A stretch of DNA of 64,000 nucleotides from Psoroptes ovis (GCA_002943765.1 PQWQ01000002.1:4216001-4280000); one strand, 5' to 3'. Positions 1-14,634 are shown, counted from the first letter of the stretch. A program made the numbers and translations. The notes: a model not told the origin generated them from the sequence alone.

Positions 1-296
1 AATGTGAAAAAATTTTCACTTGACAAGGCGATGAAAAACAGCATAAATAAACAACAACAACAACATTGAAATTACAATTTATTTAACTATTATTGTTATC
101 ACACTTATTTTGGTGTTAATTCATTATTTTTATTAAAATTTATAGATTAATATTTAATAAATAAATTGATAATGTGTTTATGTCAATATACCAAAATTCA
201 AAAAAATTTTTGCACCAAAAAAAATTATTTCTGTCAAAAAGCACAGAGAGGAACAAAAATTCAATCGCAATTTTGATTATTTATATTTAAATCATT

Positions 297-322
297 AATG
301 AATGAATGAATGAATGAATGAA
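297..322. repeat. AATG tetranucleotide microsatellite
   Basis: About six tandem AATG units in intergenic DNA. Similar short AATG/AATA runs recur at 2642-2660 and 6044-6080, so this is a common slippage repeat in this genome. Confidence 0.85.
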
Positions 323-2126
323 CAGCAACAACAAACACATTTATTGACACATTTCTGCAGAAAATTGAGTAAAAATATTTGCCATTCTTTATCATGAATA
401 AATAACATCAAATTCATTTATTCTCGGGAATAAAAAAAAAAATTTCCAACACCAATCATCATAAGGTCGATCATCGTTTCCCGATTGATTTTGAATGTAA
501 GATTTTCGATTTATCGAGAATCATTTGGAAACAAGGGAAAAAAAATTTCGGAAGAAAATAAGCATCAATCATTGATTAAATGATAAGATGATGTGAAAAA
601 AATAATTATTTTTAGGCAAACACGAAAAATCGAAATCAAAAACTGATTTCAGGGAAAAAGTTTTTGATTTTTTTTTCTTTCTTTTCTCGATTCAAACGTC
701 AATTTATATTTAGAATTATGAAAATTCATTTTTCTTGTGATATTTATTCAAGAATATCAATTTTTCTTTTTGATCATCAAAAATTCATGACGTAGTTTGA
801 CATGTATTTCGAATCTTACCATCATCTTGAAATCACTAATCACAACAAAAATCTAAAAGCAAAACATAACAAGCATTTTGTCGATAATCAAATTATTATT
901 GATAGATCAAAACATTGAGGGGGAGCGAATTTTCATTATGAAATTGATTGATCAAAAAATATAGAATCAAAGAATCGATAGATCTTTTCTGTATTTTCAA
1001 TTATCTTGATCAAGTTCAAATTATTAGAAATATCTTGAGAAAAAAAACATTATGATTAAATTGAATATCTCAAAAATCTTTTTCTTTTATCTCTGATCTA
1101 AATAAAACACAAGATTCCAATCGAGTCTGATGACAAGAGGAAAACAATAGACATACAGAATTTGACAGAATATTGATTTTTATATTGGCTTTATTCGCTC
1201 TCAAATACAAGATTACCATCTAAAACTCAATCGTTTGTATTCATAGTATCATATTACTACTGATTATAAATTCCTAAATTATTAACAATAATCATAATGA
1301 ATAGATTATTAATTAGAGATAATGAAATTCATGCTAATGGCTTGCAAAAAAAATGGGAATTTTCCATTTAATTTAGTGGCAAAGCAAAAATTCCTTGAGG
1401 GTGAATCGTTTTTTTTAAATATTTGCAGCAAACAAACAACAATTGACAAAAATCTAGAACAAAAAAAAAAATATCATACGGGAAATGATAAGAATTGAAT
1501 CCTGATAATGATAATGGTATTTTTTTCCTGGAAACAAAAATGCATATATTTATGGAATTGAAGATCATGTAATATTTTTCAATGATAATAAAGAATAATA
1601 ATAATAATGATCATATAAATAACGATGCAATGAATTGAAATGAATGTATTAAGAAGTGTATTTGAAATTATGCAATGCAGTGAAGCAAAAGAAATGAGAA
1701 AATATTATTGAAAATTCTTGAAATTTTTTATTATGATCATTTCATTATATCAATGATGATGATGATGATGATGATTATGAAAATAAATGAGAGACAATCT
1801 CCCATACATGCTGTTTATTTAGCTTGAATAGTTATTTTTTTTTTTGTTTGTTTTCATAAGGATTTTCCAATTAAGAATTTCAGTCTTTTAATGATTTTTC
1901 CAATTAATTTTTTTTCTTAAAATTTTTTCTCACTAAATTTGTTAGAAATTCAATGATTTTCAACATATAGAATCGATCACCACATAATTATTATCATTCA
2001 TAAGGCTGGTAAAACATCAGCAATATTAGAGTTTGTTTAGCGAAAATCAAAATTTTGATTTTTTTTCAATCAATTTTTTTAATGAAACAACATTGAAACA
2101 AAATGAGAAAAAATTCTGGCCTTAAT

Positions 2127-2148
2127 GATGATGATGATCATCATCATC
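2127..2148. repeat. Perfect 22-bp palindrome of GAT/ATC units
   Basis: GAT units on the left run directly into ATC units on the right, centred on GATC at 2136-2139. It probably arose by inversion or slippage within a GAT microsatellite. No gene lies next to it. Confidence 0.7.
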
Positions 2149-4647
2149 CATTTTGAAAATTTCTAATAAACTAAATATAAACATGGTAATATTTATTCAG
2201 AATTTTTGCCTTGTTTTGTTTTGTTCGTTAAATTTCACAGCAAAAAAGACTGGTTTTAAATTAAATTTTGCATTGAAATTGTTTGAAATCGTAAAAATAA
2301 AAGACAAAAAATGGAACAAAAGACTGAAACAAAAACAAAAGCAATTCACAGGGAAAAACTGATTCACTGAGAGTGAAAAATTCATTAAATTTTTTCTCTC
2401 CTTTTTCATCATTTTCATTTCATTAAGTGGAAAAATTTTATGCATATTTTTTCCATAGTTTCATTTCATTTTCTATAATCCAAAATATAATAAAAACTGC
2501 TAAAAAATAAATTCTTTCGAAAATTCATTTGGGAATCAATTTTGAATTAAAATACACATAATCACAAATATACATTGGAATACATTGTTTTTGATTCACA
2601 AGAAAGAAAAAATTTTGATTTTCAGCTAAAATTAAAGTAAAAATGAATGAATGAATGAATAAATGAACATGAAATGAAAAAAACAATTGATAAGTTTATC
2701 ATAAAATGTTCCCGATTCTGTTTCATGTTTCAACGACATCAAATAAATATTTGGGAAAACTTTTGCTTCATTTATTCAAATTCCACATCCTATTCTCACT
2801 CCCACATTTGAAAATAGATGCTGAGGGAGAACCAAAATATTTTCTGGAATTTTTTGCTGATTCTTCAGATTTTTTCACTTTTCATTTTCTACATTTTTCT
2901 TGATTTCTTGACACAAGTTTTGCTTGTTTGCTTGCCAATATATGAGAGAACAACTTTATTAACAATTTCATTTTGCTCAATTCATTTATATTGACGAATG
3001 CAATTAATTTCCCAAGGAAATTGGATGGGGAACAGAATTGTTTTGTTCCTGGTATTTAATACATAAATACCAGCAAACACACCTCAAATGCTTAATTCGA
3101 GGCTGTTTATTTTTCCGTTTTTTTAGTAATATTTCACACTTTAGAATTCAAATAAATCTTATTTTGATCAAATGAATAAATTCTTACACAGTTCATAATT
3201 TAATTAAGTTTGAATAATAATGAAAATAAAGAGGAAAAATATGCGAATTGATTGATCATTATTTAGCACACACACACACATAAACAAACATGCATAAGCC
3301 ATAAATAAATAGCTGTAAAAAGGATAAGACGCTTGAATTTGGAAGAATGGCCTGTTTTCTTTTCATTTTTCATTTTCTGTTTGTTTTGGTTGGAAAAATA
3401 TTGACCAACTTTGAATGAGTTATTCAAATTAATGTAATAATCAAAAAGTGATGAAATTTTATTTGAATCAAATAAAATAAATAAAACAACAATCTTTTCT
3501 TTATCTTTGTTCATTTATCACTTTAGCTCTTGTATATGGTTCCATTTTCTTTGAAAATATTGTGTTCATTACTTGATTAAATGACGATGATGATTATTGT
3601 CAATTGTGTTGCTATCATTGTGCTTAAAGTTGTAACTATTTTCTGGGTCTGTTTTGCTGTTTACCAGTAGGACACACTGAAACATTGGCATTTGAACCCG
3701 ACAGTATCAAATCATTATCAAACGACAATATTATGGATTTCATTTAAGAAAATTGAAATAGAACTTAAACAAACAGTTATGGTTGAAATACACAAAAAAA
3801 TAAAACAATAAACAAAAACAGAAATACATTTTTAAATAGAAATTTTTTTATTTAATTTTATTTCAATCTTTCATTTTATTTATTTATTTTGTTTGAAAGT
3901 TAATTGTCATTTGTTTAGCTCTATTACTCATAGTTAATATCGATTTTATATGTATGGTGGTGGCGTTAAATAAATAAATTTTGAAAATTTTTCTCATCTT
4001 TTATTTTATTATTTGTCATTATTTAAACAAGTGAAAATAAAAATGAACAATTATTGTTTTTTGTTATTTCATTTTGTTATAATTGTAAGTTATTATTATT
4101 TATTTTTCCATTAATTTCATTTTCAAATTTTCACTTATTTTCATCGGATTTATGTATGTATTTGTTATGATAAATGTATCTGGTGGTGTATAGTGAATTA
4201 ATGTTGTTGTTGTTGTAATAATGAGTATCGTAAATTTTTATTTTTTTCGTAACGCAAAAACAAGAGCTTCTTTCAAAGCTTTCAATGTAATTGAATTTGA
4301 ATCAAATAGAAATGAATCGAATAAATGAACTGAATTTATTTTTCTGAGAATTTTAAAAATAATTAATTTTTCTTCTCTTTTTTATTTATTTAATGATTCA
4401 TAAATAAAAATTTCATTTTAATGCACTCTCCACCATTTGATATAATTATGTTTTGTTTCATTTTCATACTCTGCTTTTGCTTTCATCAAATCATCCATTT
4501 AGTATTGAAATTGCAATTAGAACCAGATGAAATTTGTTGAAATGAAAAATTTAATTAATTAATTAAAATTTCTATCTTCGTTCGTCTCTTTTCTTCAATT
4601 ATCTTGATTTTTTCTCAATTCTGCAAAATGGTAGCACAAAAAGGTCC

Positions 4648-7600
4648 TTATCCTTCGTAAAGCGGTGCATCTACCCATCCATGTTTGTCATGAATGCGAA
4701 CAATATGTCTATTTAAAGATGTAAGAAAGTTGAATTAATGGAAATTTTTTTTAGAAGATTTTATGAATATTTTCTGTATCCTGTAATTATACGAACCTAA
4801 ATGAATTTAATGCAGATTTTTTCGTAAAACACTTTTGTACATCTTTTGTCATTTTAATTGTTGCTTGTCCTTTTACAAATGATGCCATAAGCTGTATGAC
4901 TACGGATTCCATTGTATAGGCACTAGTCCAGCCAGTTTTTGTTAATAATTCTAAGCCTGAAAAAAAATGAATTTTAATTTTAAAATTTGAATTATTTTAA
5001 TAATTAAATTTTAAAAAAAATTTGCACTTACATATTGCACCACCTTCCATAACATATCCTTGATGAATAATTAATGTTTACCAGGAATTAGAAGATGGAA
5101 AAAATTTCAGATGAAATGAAATTTTATATGAAAAAATATTCATGAACAAATACCTCTTTCGATGTATGGTTGCACAACACGAATAAATGGTGGCTCAAAT
5201 GGATATGTTTCAGGAAAAATTGCATGTAATTGTACAAATTGTATTTCATATTGTTGCATATCAGCATATATCTAATTCAAATAATAAATGGAAAAGAAAA
5301 ATAGATTATTTTGAATGAGAAATTTTTTTTTTTTGAAAAATGGAAAAAAACATGAAAATCGATTTAAATCTGTGATGAAATATATATATTTTGAATTGGA
5401 AAAAATGAATTATTTTATGAAAAAAAAAAACGCAGTGCAAAATGAAAAATTTCAACGCCATTAAAATACACATCAATCATTGTCATTGTTATGTGAAAAT
5501 AATGATACAAAATTATTTTTTTATCAAACCAAAATAAAATTATCAGTACAAAACATGGTCAACTTCTCTGTTTGATATGCCGACGAGAAACTTTGATAAA
5601 AATTTCCCTGAATTTCATTCGTAAATCTGATATTCATTTCATTCTTATTCAACGAATAGCGATGGAAAATATTAAAATACAAAATAACTCCGATACATTT
5701 ATTCATTTTGAATTCAAAATTCGGAGAAAAAATAAAATTGTCAAAAATATAAAGTAAAACGTTGACGATAAGAACTTAATTTCCATATAATTTCAATGTG
5801 TAATCATTATCGTCATCATCAGTATCATTATAATCATTTCTTATTAAAATTATTTTATCTCGAAAAAAATATGCGAAAAATGCTTCTTTTTTCAATCTAG
5901 TTATGTGTCTATGACGACGTCAACTGGATAAATAAGATGATGACGATGATGAATAGGGGAGAAACAATGAAGATGAAACGAAAAATGATGAAAGAAAATG
6001 GATTGAAAAATGAATATGAAAGGAAAATAAATAGAATAAATAAATGAATGAATGAATGAATGAATAAATAAATAAATAAACGTGATTTGGTTTCAAGTAG
6101 AGATGAAAAAAAAATGGTGAAACAAAGAATATTATATGATATGCTAATATTTTCTCTTATATATTCTCATTATTATTTGTATTATTATTATGAAAATGTA
6201 CATTTTTTTCCACTGTAAATTTCATCATCTCTTACACACACAATTTCGATTCCTTGATGACAAATCGAAATTTAAGAATAGTATTATTCTCTAAGATTCC
6301 CAATTGACCATCGACAAACACAAACAAATACAATGATGATGTGTAGAATTGGTAAAGAAATTGAAATCAAGAGAAATTGTTTTGGTTGGAAAATAAAGGA
6401 AAATGAACGAGAAAAGTAAGAAATGAAGAAAAAATGAAAACTTTTAGCTTAAACAAATATCAATACACTTGATGATGATGATGATAATAATATTAATCTG
6501 TAATATAGAATTACATTTTTTTTTCTTCCATTCATTTTACCATTGTTTGCTTTGTAAAAAGTAAAAATCTTCGCTTTCCGTCCAATGAAAACCATCAAAA
6601 AGCAAAAGAAAAAAAATCAAACCGTAACGAGAAGAAAAAATGAATGAATGAATGAAATATCCATTTAAAAATGTGAAAGTAATAATAAAATGAAAATCCC
6701 GAGAATAAAATTTAAAGGAAAAATAAAGGAAATCAAATCTACACAAATCTACGAATGTCACATTCGTGTTATGTTTGTTTGCTCTATTGGTATATATGAA
6801 TGATGATGATGATGATCATTGTGGTGATGGTGATCACATGTTGGCTACACAATAACTGCTGACACAAACAATGCCTAAAACCATTTTGCTTTTCATTTTT
6901 CAATAAATTCAATGACAGATAAGAAATAGGTGCAAAAAATGGCGTTTCAAAGATATTTGAATGAAAGAATTGAATAAATAACTGAATAAATAAATAAATA
7001 GATAAAACACATTTGAAGATTGTTTGATCTGATCTGATTGAATTGACAATTTTCATAATGTGCGATATATTTTCCAATTTTTGCCTCGTTTACTTTGCCA
7101 AATTGTCAAATTTCAATTCAATTCGGGTACTTTTTATCTCTATTCTATTAATTGAAAAGTGAAAAAAGAGATAAAAAATAAAAATGACCATTCATGATAA
7201 TAGAAATCGATATTCTTTTTTTTTTTGACAAAAACCAAGTGAAAATATATTTTAATGTTTTGATAATGGTTTTCAAGATAAAATGATCCTATGAAAGGAA
7301 AGTGACCATATGTATTCTGTTGTTGATGATGATATTTGAAAATGAATGAAAAAAAAGAAATTCTATAAATACACATTCATCAATATACCACCGAACCAAA
7401 CAAATAGATAAAAGATCAATTCGACCGTATAATACTAATATTTTTCCCTCGTGAAATTCTCTTTTAGCTTAAATTTTCTATAATAGATTTATTGATTTGT
7501 TGCTTATAATAACAAATAATAATGATGACAATAATAAAAGTATGGATGGAAAATTGAAATTTTCAATTTAAATTTATTTTTGTTCCGTTGTGTATGTAGA

Positions 7601-10457
7601 AAAATTAAATTGAATTCAATAATATTCGGAAATATTCAAAAAATATTGAAAATATTCAACTTAAACGATGAACAACAACAACAAATATGAAATGTACACA
7701 AAATATTAGAATAGAATAGAATGAATGGAAGAAATAAAAAAATACAGAAAAGCCATTTTCAATCATATTCTAAAAATAATAATGATAATGATAAATTGTT
7801 AAAGACCAATTCATCAAAAGAAGAATAAGTATGAATACTTATTCGAGGAATCGATATGATCACCATTTATCTGTTTATAAACATTCATGGGCATTTATTG
7901 ATTGAACAACAACAACAACAACATTAAACAAAATTGAAAGCGAAACATTGAGTGAAAATAACACGCGAATATCGATTCTCGAAGGAATATAAGATATTTG
8001 AAAATGATTATTTTTTTGTTGTTGCTTGCAATGAAAATATCTCGCAAATTGATTCATTCATCCATTTCGTTTCATTCAAATAATAATAATAAAATGGAAC
8101 AAAATAAATAAATAAATAAATACATTTATACTTAATGACCATCATCATCATCATCATCATCATCGATGGTCAAAATATTGATGATATTTGAAATTTTTGG
8201 TCGCATTTTTTCTTTGATCAATTCCAAATATTCAGTACAATCAACATCTTCAAATAATAATACATGGAAGAAAAAAATTTCATCATTATTATTATTCAAT
8301 AAAAATGTATACATTGAATATCAATTCAATTCACATTTTTTCCTATTTAATATTCTTCATTTTTTACGAGATACATTTGAGCAAAATTAATAAAAAATAA
8401 TGATAATAATAATGACAAACTATGCTCATTATTAAGCAGAAAAAATGCATAGTTATATTTCTAAGTATGTCGAAAATTTGGAATGTTTCTCTTTTATTGA
8501 TTTGACCAATTATTATGTCAAAAAAAAAAAAAAAAAATAATAATAATCGAAAATAATTACGAATACTCAAAATAATAATGGACAAAAGACGTCAATAATC
8601 AATAATCAGAAACAAAAAAAAATGATTATTTTCAAAGATACACAAGAGAATATTTTTGTTTCATTTCATTTTTGTACTGATTTTTTTTAGACTTTGATTG
8701 ATGCTGGCATACAAATAAAATCATCATTAAATTGGTTTCATGATCAATGTCCAATGTGTAGGATTTTTTATTTTCTAACTTAATGATCATTGGTTTCTTG
8801 TTTTCTATTTTCGCTTCGACAAAGATTGTCGATACTGGTAGTATCATTGAAATGTAATTAATATGTGATAGATTGATTTGAAATAAAAATCAAATAAAAA
8901 AAAATAAATCAAATTAAATAAAAATTGATTATTATTTACCTGTGATTCTTGATCAAATTCAAATATTTTTATATACCATTCATATAATGAATCATTGATT
9001 AATTCTATTTGAAAATTTCCATTTAATTTATTTTGTTGTTGTTTACGCATTATATCACTAATTTCACGCATCAAACGTTTTGATGATATGTCCATTTTTG
9101 TTTGTTTATCACGTTGATTTGTAATTGTGTTTTCATTTAATACAACATTATTGTTATTAGGCACCACTGATTTTTTTGTTTTAAATAATGAATTTATATT
9201 CAATAATGATGATTTTGATGTTGATTGTTTTTGTTGTTGTTGCTGTTGTAGCTGCTGCGGTTGTTGATGAAAATAATGATCAAGATCAGATGATGAAGGC
9301 ACCGATAAAGGTTTGTTATTCAGTAATGCATCAATTTGATTAATTTTATTATCATTATTATCATTATTATTATCATTTTTTTCGATGTCATCATTATCAT
9401 TATTTTTTAATTTTGATTCAAGAAGCTCAGAATTGTAATTATCGTTTGTCGTTGTCGATGTTATTGCAATCGTTTTTGCTGTTTCAGGTAATATCGAATC
9501 ACAGTTTAATGAAGAATTTGTAACATCTAAAGATGATATTGATAATTGTTGAAATTGTTGTTTTGATGAAGATGGCAATAATGATTGCTGTTGTTTTTGT
9601 GATAAATAATTGGAATCATTATTTTGATTAAAATTATCATTCACATTAATTTGATTATGATAAATAGAATTAATATCGATGTGAATTTTATTATTTTCAT
9701 TATTTTTATTATGATTTCTATTTTTACGATTCCGCTGTTGACGACCAAATAATTTAATCAAAAATGAATGATTTTTGGAATTTTTTCGATTATTCTTTTC
9801 GACGATTATATTATCATAACCATAGCAGTCATTATCATTAAGCTTAATGTTTTCATCAACATTTATAACAGGCACTGTCGTTATAATTTTACTGCCTTTG
9901 TTATTATCATTAGTATTATTATAAATATTAGTTAATTCTTGACCGGATATTTTCGATGAAGATTCATTTTTGATTGATTTTTCTACATTACAAAAAACAT
10001 TAAAATCTTTTGATGTACTTTGTACACCATTTATTTGCTGCTGTTGTTGTTGTTGTTGTTGCTGAAAATCAATATTTGGAAAACTAAGACGACGATCATT
10101 GTTGAATGAATATTGTTGTTTTCTATTATTTTTCTTATAAAAATTTTTATTTATACAAACATCATCATCATCATCATTCGAACAGCAGCAATAACAACGA
10201 AAACAAACAGTAATTATATCGTTTAATTGAGTTGAAATTGAACCACAAAAACTTTGAAATACAGATGAACGATTATTATTATTATTATTAGGGCTATTAT
10301 TATAATTCATATTATTAAAATTATTACTATTATTATTATGACTGCTGGAATAATGTTGCAAATGATGATGGCCATTAATATTATTTGACTGATCGGATGA
10401 TGATGATGAATCCGACGATGATGATGATGATGATGAAAAACAATTCAACGTTAACAT
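4648..10457 (-). CDS. UBE2QL1: UBE2QL1-like ubiquitin-conjugating (E2) enzyme, 5 exons
   Basis: Predicted exons, in order of translation: 8940-10457, 5154-5271, 5032-5058, 4797-4956 and 4648-4708, giving 627 residues. All junctions are GT-AG and phases agree. The UBC fold occupies about residues 460-627, with ELINDSLYEWYIKIFEFDQE, YPFEPPFIRVV, GYVMEGGAICLELLT, TSAYTMESV and a C-terminal IHDKHGWVDAPLYEG. These match the UBE2Q family, and best the short UBE2QL1 branch (DGGAICMELLT, KTHEKYGW). The catalytic Cys is about residue 555, and its codon is split by the exon 3/4 intron. The first 450 residues are Ser-, Asn- and Gln-rich and contain no recognisable RWD domain. An in-frame TAG lies upstream of the ATG at 10455-10457, which supports this start. 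Family role: accepts ubiquitin from E1 and passes it to substrates or an E3. The gene model is inferred; the family call is secure. Confidence 0.9.
6044..6080. repeat. AATG/AATA compound microsatellite
   Basis: Tandem AATG units grade into AATA units within the large UBE2QL1 intron. Confidence 0.8.
8141..8165. repeat. CAT trinucleotide microsatellite
   Basis: About eight tandem CAT units within the UBE2QL1 intron, ending against GATGG so that a small palindrome forms at the edge. Confidence 0.85.
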
Positions 10458-11487
10458 TTTTATTATTAATATTTCATAGAGTTTCTATTTATTAATTCAA
10501 TTTTTTTCTCTCGATAATATGTTGATAAAATATTAATTTTCAATTAATTTAAGCAAAAAAATAAATTTATCCGGAAATTTTTTTTGAAATTTTTACTCGA
10601 TCGTGATGCAATGTTTTGTTACGTCAAAAATTGCTGTATTTAAAATGAAAGAGAGAGAGAGAAAGATATGAAATGAAATATTTGAGCTGGAATTTTTTTT
10701 TTTTTTTTGGAAAATATAAAGTCATAAATCGGATCAAATTTGATAATTTGAATCCAAAAAAATTTGGCATATAAAAAAAATTGACTTCATCATATAAAAA
10801 TATCATCATAAACTGACGTAAAATTGTAAAAATATTTGAATATTTTGCTGTGCCAAAAAGAAAAAAAAATTCTAAACTTTGAAATGTGAATAAATAAATA
10901 AATAAATCGATGAATAAAAACTTTTAAAAGTATCAAAACGATTAAATTATTATTCGATTCATTGAACCAAACAACATAATGTGTGTTTGGGTGCGTGTGT
11001 GTGTGTGTGAGTGTATGCAAATATGATTTTTCTTTTTCAAATATATATTATACTCGGTTGAAGTGAGATATTTGAAAATTTTTCAATTTTTCAAACGAAA
11101 AATATGAAAAATGTATCAATGAATGAAATCTTATGGAAAAAAAAATTTTTTCACATCAATTTTTTTTCAAACCAATGATAACAATACCAAAAGCAAAAAT
11201 ATGATTGATGAAATTTTGAGGCTCAAAATTTTCATTTTTATTTCGATAAAAACAAAAGAAATTATATTGAAGCATTCTCTTTGGTTCATTTTCTATCTTT
11301 CAATTTCTATTTCAATGATATTCTTGACTATCGTAATATCCTCAAGATAATATCATTGATGGTGATAATAATTGCATTTTTATTATTCAATTATAAACAT
11401 TTCTCATATATGATATAATAATAATAATAATAAACACTTGATATGCGTTTGTGTTTGTTTATTTTGTTTTTCTCATTTTTATAAGGT

Positions 11488-11522
<35 letters not shown>

Positions 11523-14361
11523 TTAAGAATTAAAACAAACAAATCGATGATAATTTGATATTATATCATTGAATATAATGGAATATAATAATAATAATAA
11601 TAACAAGACAATGAATGGACGAATTAATGAATGATTGAATTTCATCATCATCATCATTTCTAATAATATTAGATTAATTGTAAACAAAAATAAAATTGAA
11701 ATTGAATAAACAACAACAACAATATGAAAATGATGTTATTATTATTATTATTATTGAATAAATTTTATTTCTTTGATCAGCTATTGGATGATTGTGTTCA
11801 AGAATAGCATATATAATCGCATATGTGCACATTTTCCATTGTTTTTTCTTTCAATTTTCAATGAAAATTATTGAACAACAATAAATTCAATATTAAGAAA
11901 ATTGTTCAGAAGACAAAAACAAAATAAAAATCCTGAACGAACGAAACACTGATAATAATAATGAGAAATGATGATAATAATAACAAATAAATTAAGAAAA
12001 AGTAAAATATAAAAAAAAATGAAAAAAATAAATAAATAAATAAATTGAATTTATATTCACTTTGGGTGAAAGGGAAATGATTGGAATGAAAAATAGAGTG
12101 AAATAAAGAAATGATTCGATGAAATCCATCGAAAATATAAATAAATAAGAATCTGGGCTCAATTTAAAGCATTCACATTTTTTTATTTACTTTTTTTTCA
12201 GTATTTGAAAATTTATTTTCAAAAGTTGAATTGAACAACAACCAAACAAGAGCAAACAAACATCATCTTCTTAAATGAACAGATAAATAAATAAATAAAT
12301 AAATATAAACATTCATATATTTGCTTTTTATATTTTTGTAAACAGTCACCATGCCATCGACAAAAAAAAAATTTTTTTTTTCATCATCTCATGCTTTGTT
12401 TTTGTCGATCATTCATTATAAATAATAAATAATAAATTTTTATTTATTTTCCATTTTCATTTCAAAAATTTATTTTACAAGAGTAGATCAGAGAACGAAG
12501 ACGAAAGCAGATTAAAATTAAGTGTACATTAATCAATAATTGTAATAATAATAATAATAATAACTGATGATGGAAAAAAATAAATAAAATAAATATAAAT
12601 TCTTTGATAATGTGATAACACTAAGCAACTAATGATAGTAATAATAAATAATAATAACGATAAAAAATTGATTCTTAGAACAAATAAAAATTTTATGAAA
12701 AATAAATTAGAAAAATAAAATGAAGAAAATTTAAAACATTTCAAATTCTCAATATGTTTGTGTGTGTGCATTATGGAATCTATTGAATCTCTTGGAAAAT
12801 CCATCGAGTATTACATGTTTGCTTGAAAAATTTTATTTGAGAAAGTTCTTACCGATATTTTCCATGATCGCATTTTTTCTTCAATTCAAAATATTTATTC
12901 TTTATTTATTCATTGTGTCGATTCATATCAGATAAATGAAAATAATTTCGAGAAAATGATTCAAAAATTCATTTCAAGTGTTGTTAGCTTTGTAAATCAA
13001 AAGCTAAAATCGAAAGCTTTCACAAGTTGCGATGAATTTTTCAAAAATAAATTTATGCAGAAGAGAAAAAAAAGTTGCACCTATGAATTTATGAAACATT
13101 TTTTTATGAAAAATGAAATAATTTACATAAAAAAATTTGAATATCACGAGAAACAAAATACACGAAACAACATATGTTACACATAGTAATTAAAAATTTG
13201 AATTTATTACCATTTGAATTTTTGAAATTTAAACAGAATAATTATTTTAACATGGGAAAAAATGAGAACATTTTCATTAAATTCAAAATCACCGATTCGT
13301 TACTATTTGTGAATCGGTATTAGCTTTGAGTTTCAATGTAAATATTTAACTTTTCAAAATAAATCATCTCACTTTTATGGTTGTATTATGATTACAGAGA
13401 AAAATAATTATTTTATCAATACATTTTCAAAGTTTAATCACATTGTTTTATTATTTTATTTTCTTTTTTTCAAATGATTGACATTATCAATCAAAGGTCA
13501 TTGTCATTTGGATTGATATTTTCGCTGAAATTTCATCATTTTCGTTTAATGTAATTATTTTATAATTTGCTTTCTTGAAATCAATGAAATTTCATCATAA
13601 AATTCACTTATTGAAATTCAGAAAAAAATCAAATTCAATCATTTCGATATTAACAATCGAAATCACATAATCAGATTGTCATCGTCAATCGTCAATGTTA
13701 TTTGATATTGGAATAATTTGACAAATGAATAGATGAGAAAAAATGACAATAAAAAATGTATGATGAATAACAGTGAATCCAATTAAAATTGCATCGAATT
13801 CAGACACACACGCACGACTCAAAATAGTGATATTTTTAAATATATCAACGATAATAATTCATTCATATTCCTTGCGGCAATTATTTGACATTTTCTAAAA
13901 AAAATTTTTTTTTTTTTTTTGACAGAAAATAATCAAAATTAATTTGGTTGAATTTTTGAACAAAAATGAATAAGAAAATGTTGCCTACAACATGTTAGAG
14001 ACACAATAATTTATTCCAAATTATCATTAATCAATACAATGATAACGATAATGTTGATAATGGTGGTTTTATCAGCGATGTTCAAATGATCATTATCGAT
14101 CAATTATTTTTGGTCAAATAAATTTTATTTTCGGTCAAACCAAACAATGGGAATAAAGAAAAAAAATCAATTGAATCAATAATTATATAATAGATCGATC
14201 ATTAATTTTATTGCAATAAAAAGAAAAAAACTTGGACTCTTTCACACTGACACATCAAACTAACAACATAATTTATTCTGCGATTAATTATTTTGAAATT
14301 TAAAACACACATTTTTATTGCAGTTAACATCATTAAAAGTCTGTAACCCTTGTGTGCAGAT
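10458..14361. other. AT-rich intergenic region left of the copia element
   Basis: No supportable gene. The left edge is the upstream region of the UBE2QL1-like gene. The region contains a long AC run (11490-11521), many AAT/AATA runs and a short inverted repeat at 13291-13318 (ACCGATTC ... GAATCGGT). The right edge carries the 5-bp ATATC target duplication of the retrotransposon. Confidence 0.6.
11490..11521. repeat. AC dinucleotide microsatellite
   Basis: About 15 uninterrupted AC units in intergenic DNA, one of the longest pure dinucleotide runs in the window. Confidence 0.9.
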
Positions 14362-14366
14362 ATATC

Positions 14367-14634
14367 TGTAAATAATTTAAACTTGCGGAGCTGTTAGAAA
14401 GAAACAAACAAAATTATAAATGCGCAGAAGCTGTGGGTATGCTTGCTGTAAACTGCGTTAACCACCCAGCTTAACATAACTTTTATTTATACAATTTGTA
14501 ATTTGAAAATATTACAGTTTTTAACAAATTTTTAAGAAATTAATTAGCATACAATTAATTAATATAATGCGGGGAACATTATGTCAAATTAAAGACAAAA
14601 CAAAGTACAAAATAATTCTATATAAATTCTAACA
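14367..14634 (-). repeat. 3' LTR of the copia element
   Basis: 268 bp. Read on the minus strand it starts TGTTAGAATTT and ends TTTACA, so it has the usual TG...CA ends. It matches the LTR at 18530-18797 at every base compared. It contains a TATA-like TTTATATAG near its 5' end and an AATAAA-type poly(A) signal (ATAAATAAAA on the minus strand). The gag-pol stop codon falls in its first bases. Confidence 0.95.

Larger units (their letters stand above)
1..4647. other. AT-rich non-coding region
   Basis: No coding sequence could be supported on either strand. The open frames here are short, rich in Phe, Ile, Lys and Asn, and look like chance readings of AT-rich DNA. The stretch holds AATG repeats at 297-322 and 2642-2660, a GAT run near 1754-1774, and a perfect 22-bp palindrome of GAT/ATC units at 2127-2148. 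The right end (roughly 4,000-4,647) should include the 3' UTR of the minus-strand UBE2QL1-like gene that ends at 4648. Confidence 0.6.
5272..8939 (-). other. 3.7-kb intron of the UBE2QL1-like gene
   Basis: Minus-strand donor GTAAAT follows a CAG codon at 8940, and the acceptor AG lies at 5273-5272. Both sides are phase 0 and the joined protein aligns through the junction with UBE2QL1 (…DQESQ / IYADMQQYE…). The intron is AT-rich with AATG/AATA repeats (6044-6080) and a CAT run (8141-8165). No nested gene was seen. Its length contrasts with the 57-71 nt introns of other genes here. Confidence 0.8.

Noticed and set aside
1..4600. Several 60-97 codon frames near 1368, 2153, 2706 and 3263
   Set aside because: Composition matches random AT-rich DNA, they overlap on both strands, and show no domain or splice logic.
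13291..13318. 8-bp inverted repeat ACCGATTC/GAATCGGT with a 12-base loop
   Set aside because: Too short to separate from chance in this much sequence, with no T-run or gene beside it.
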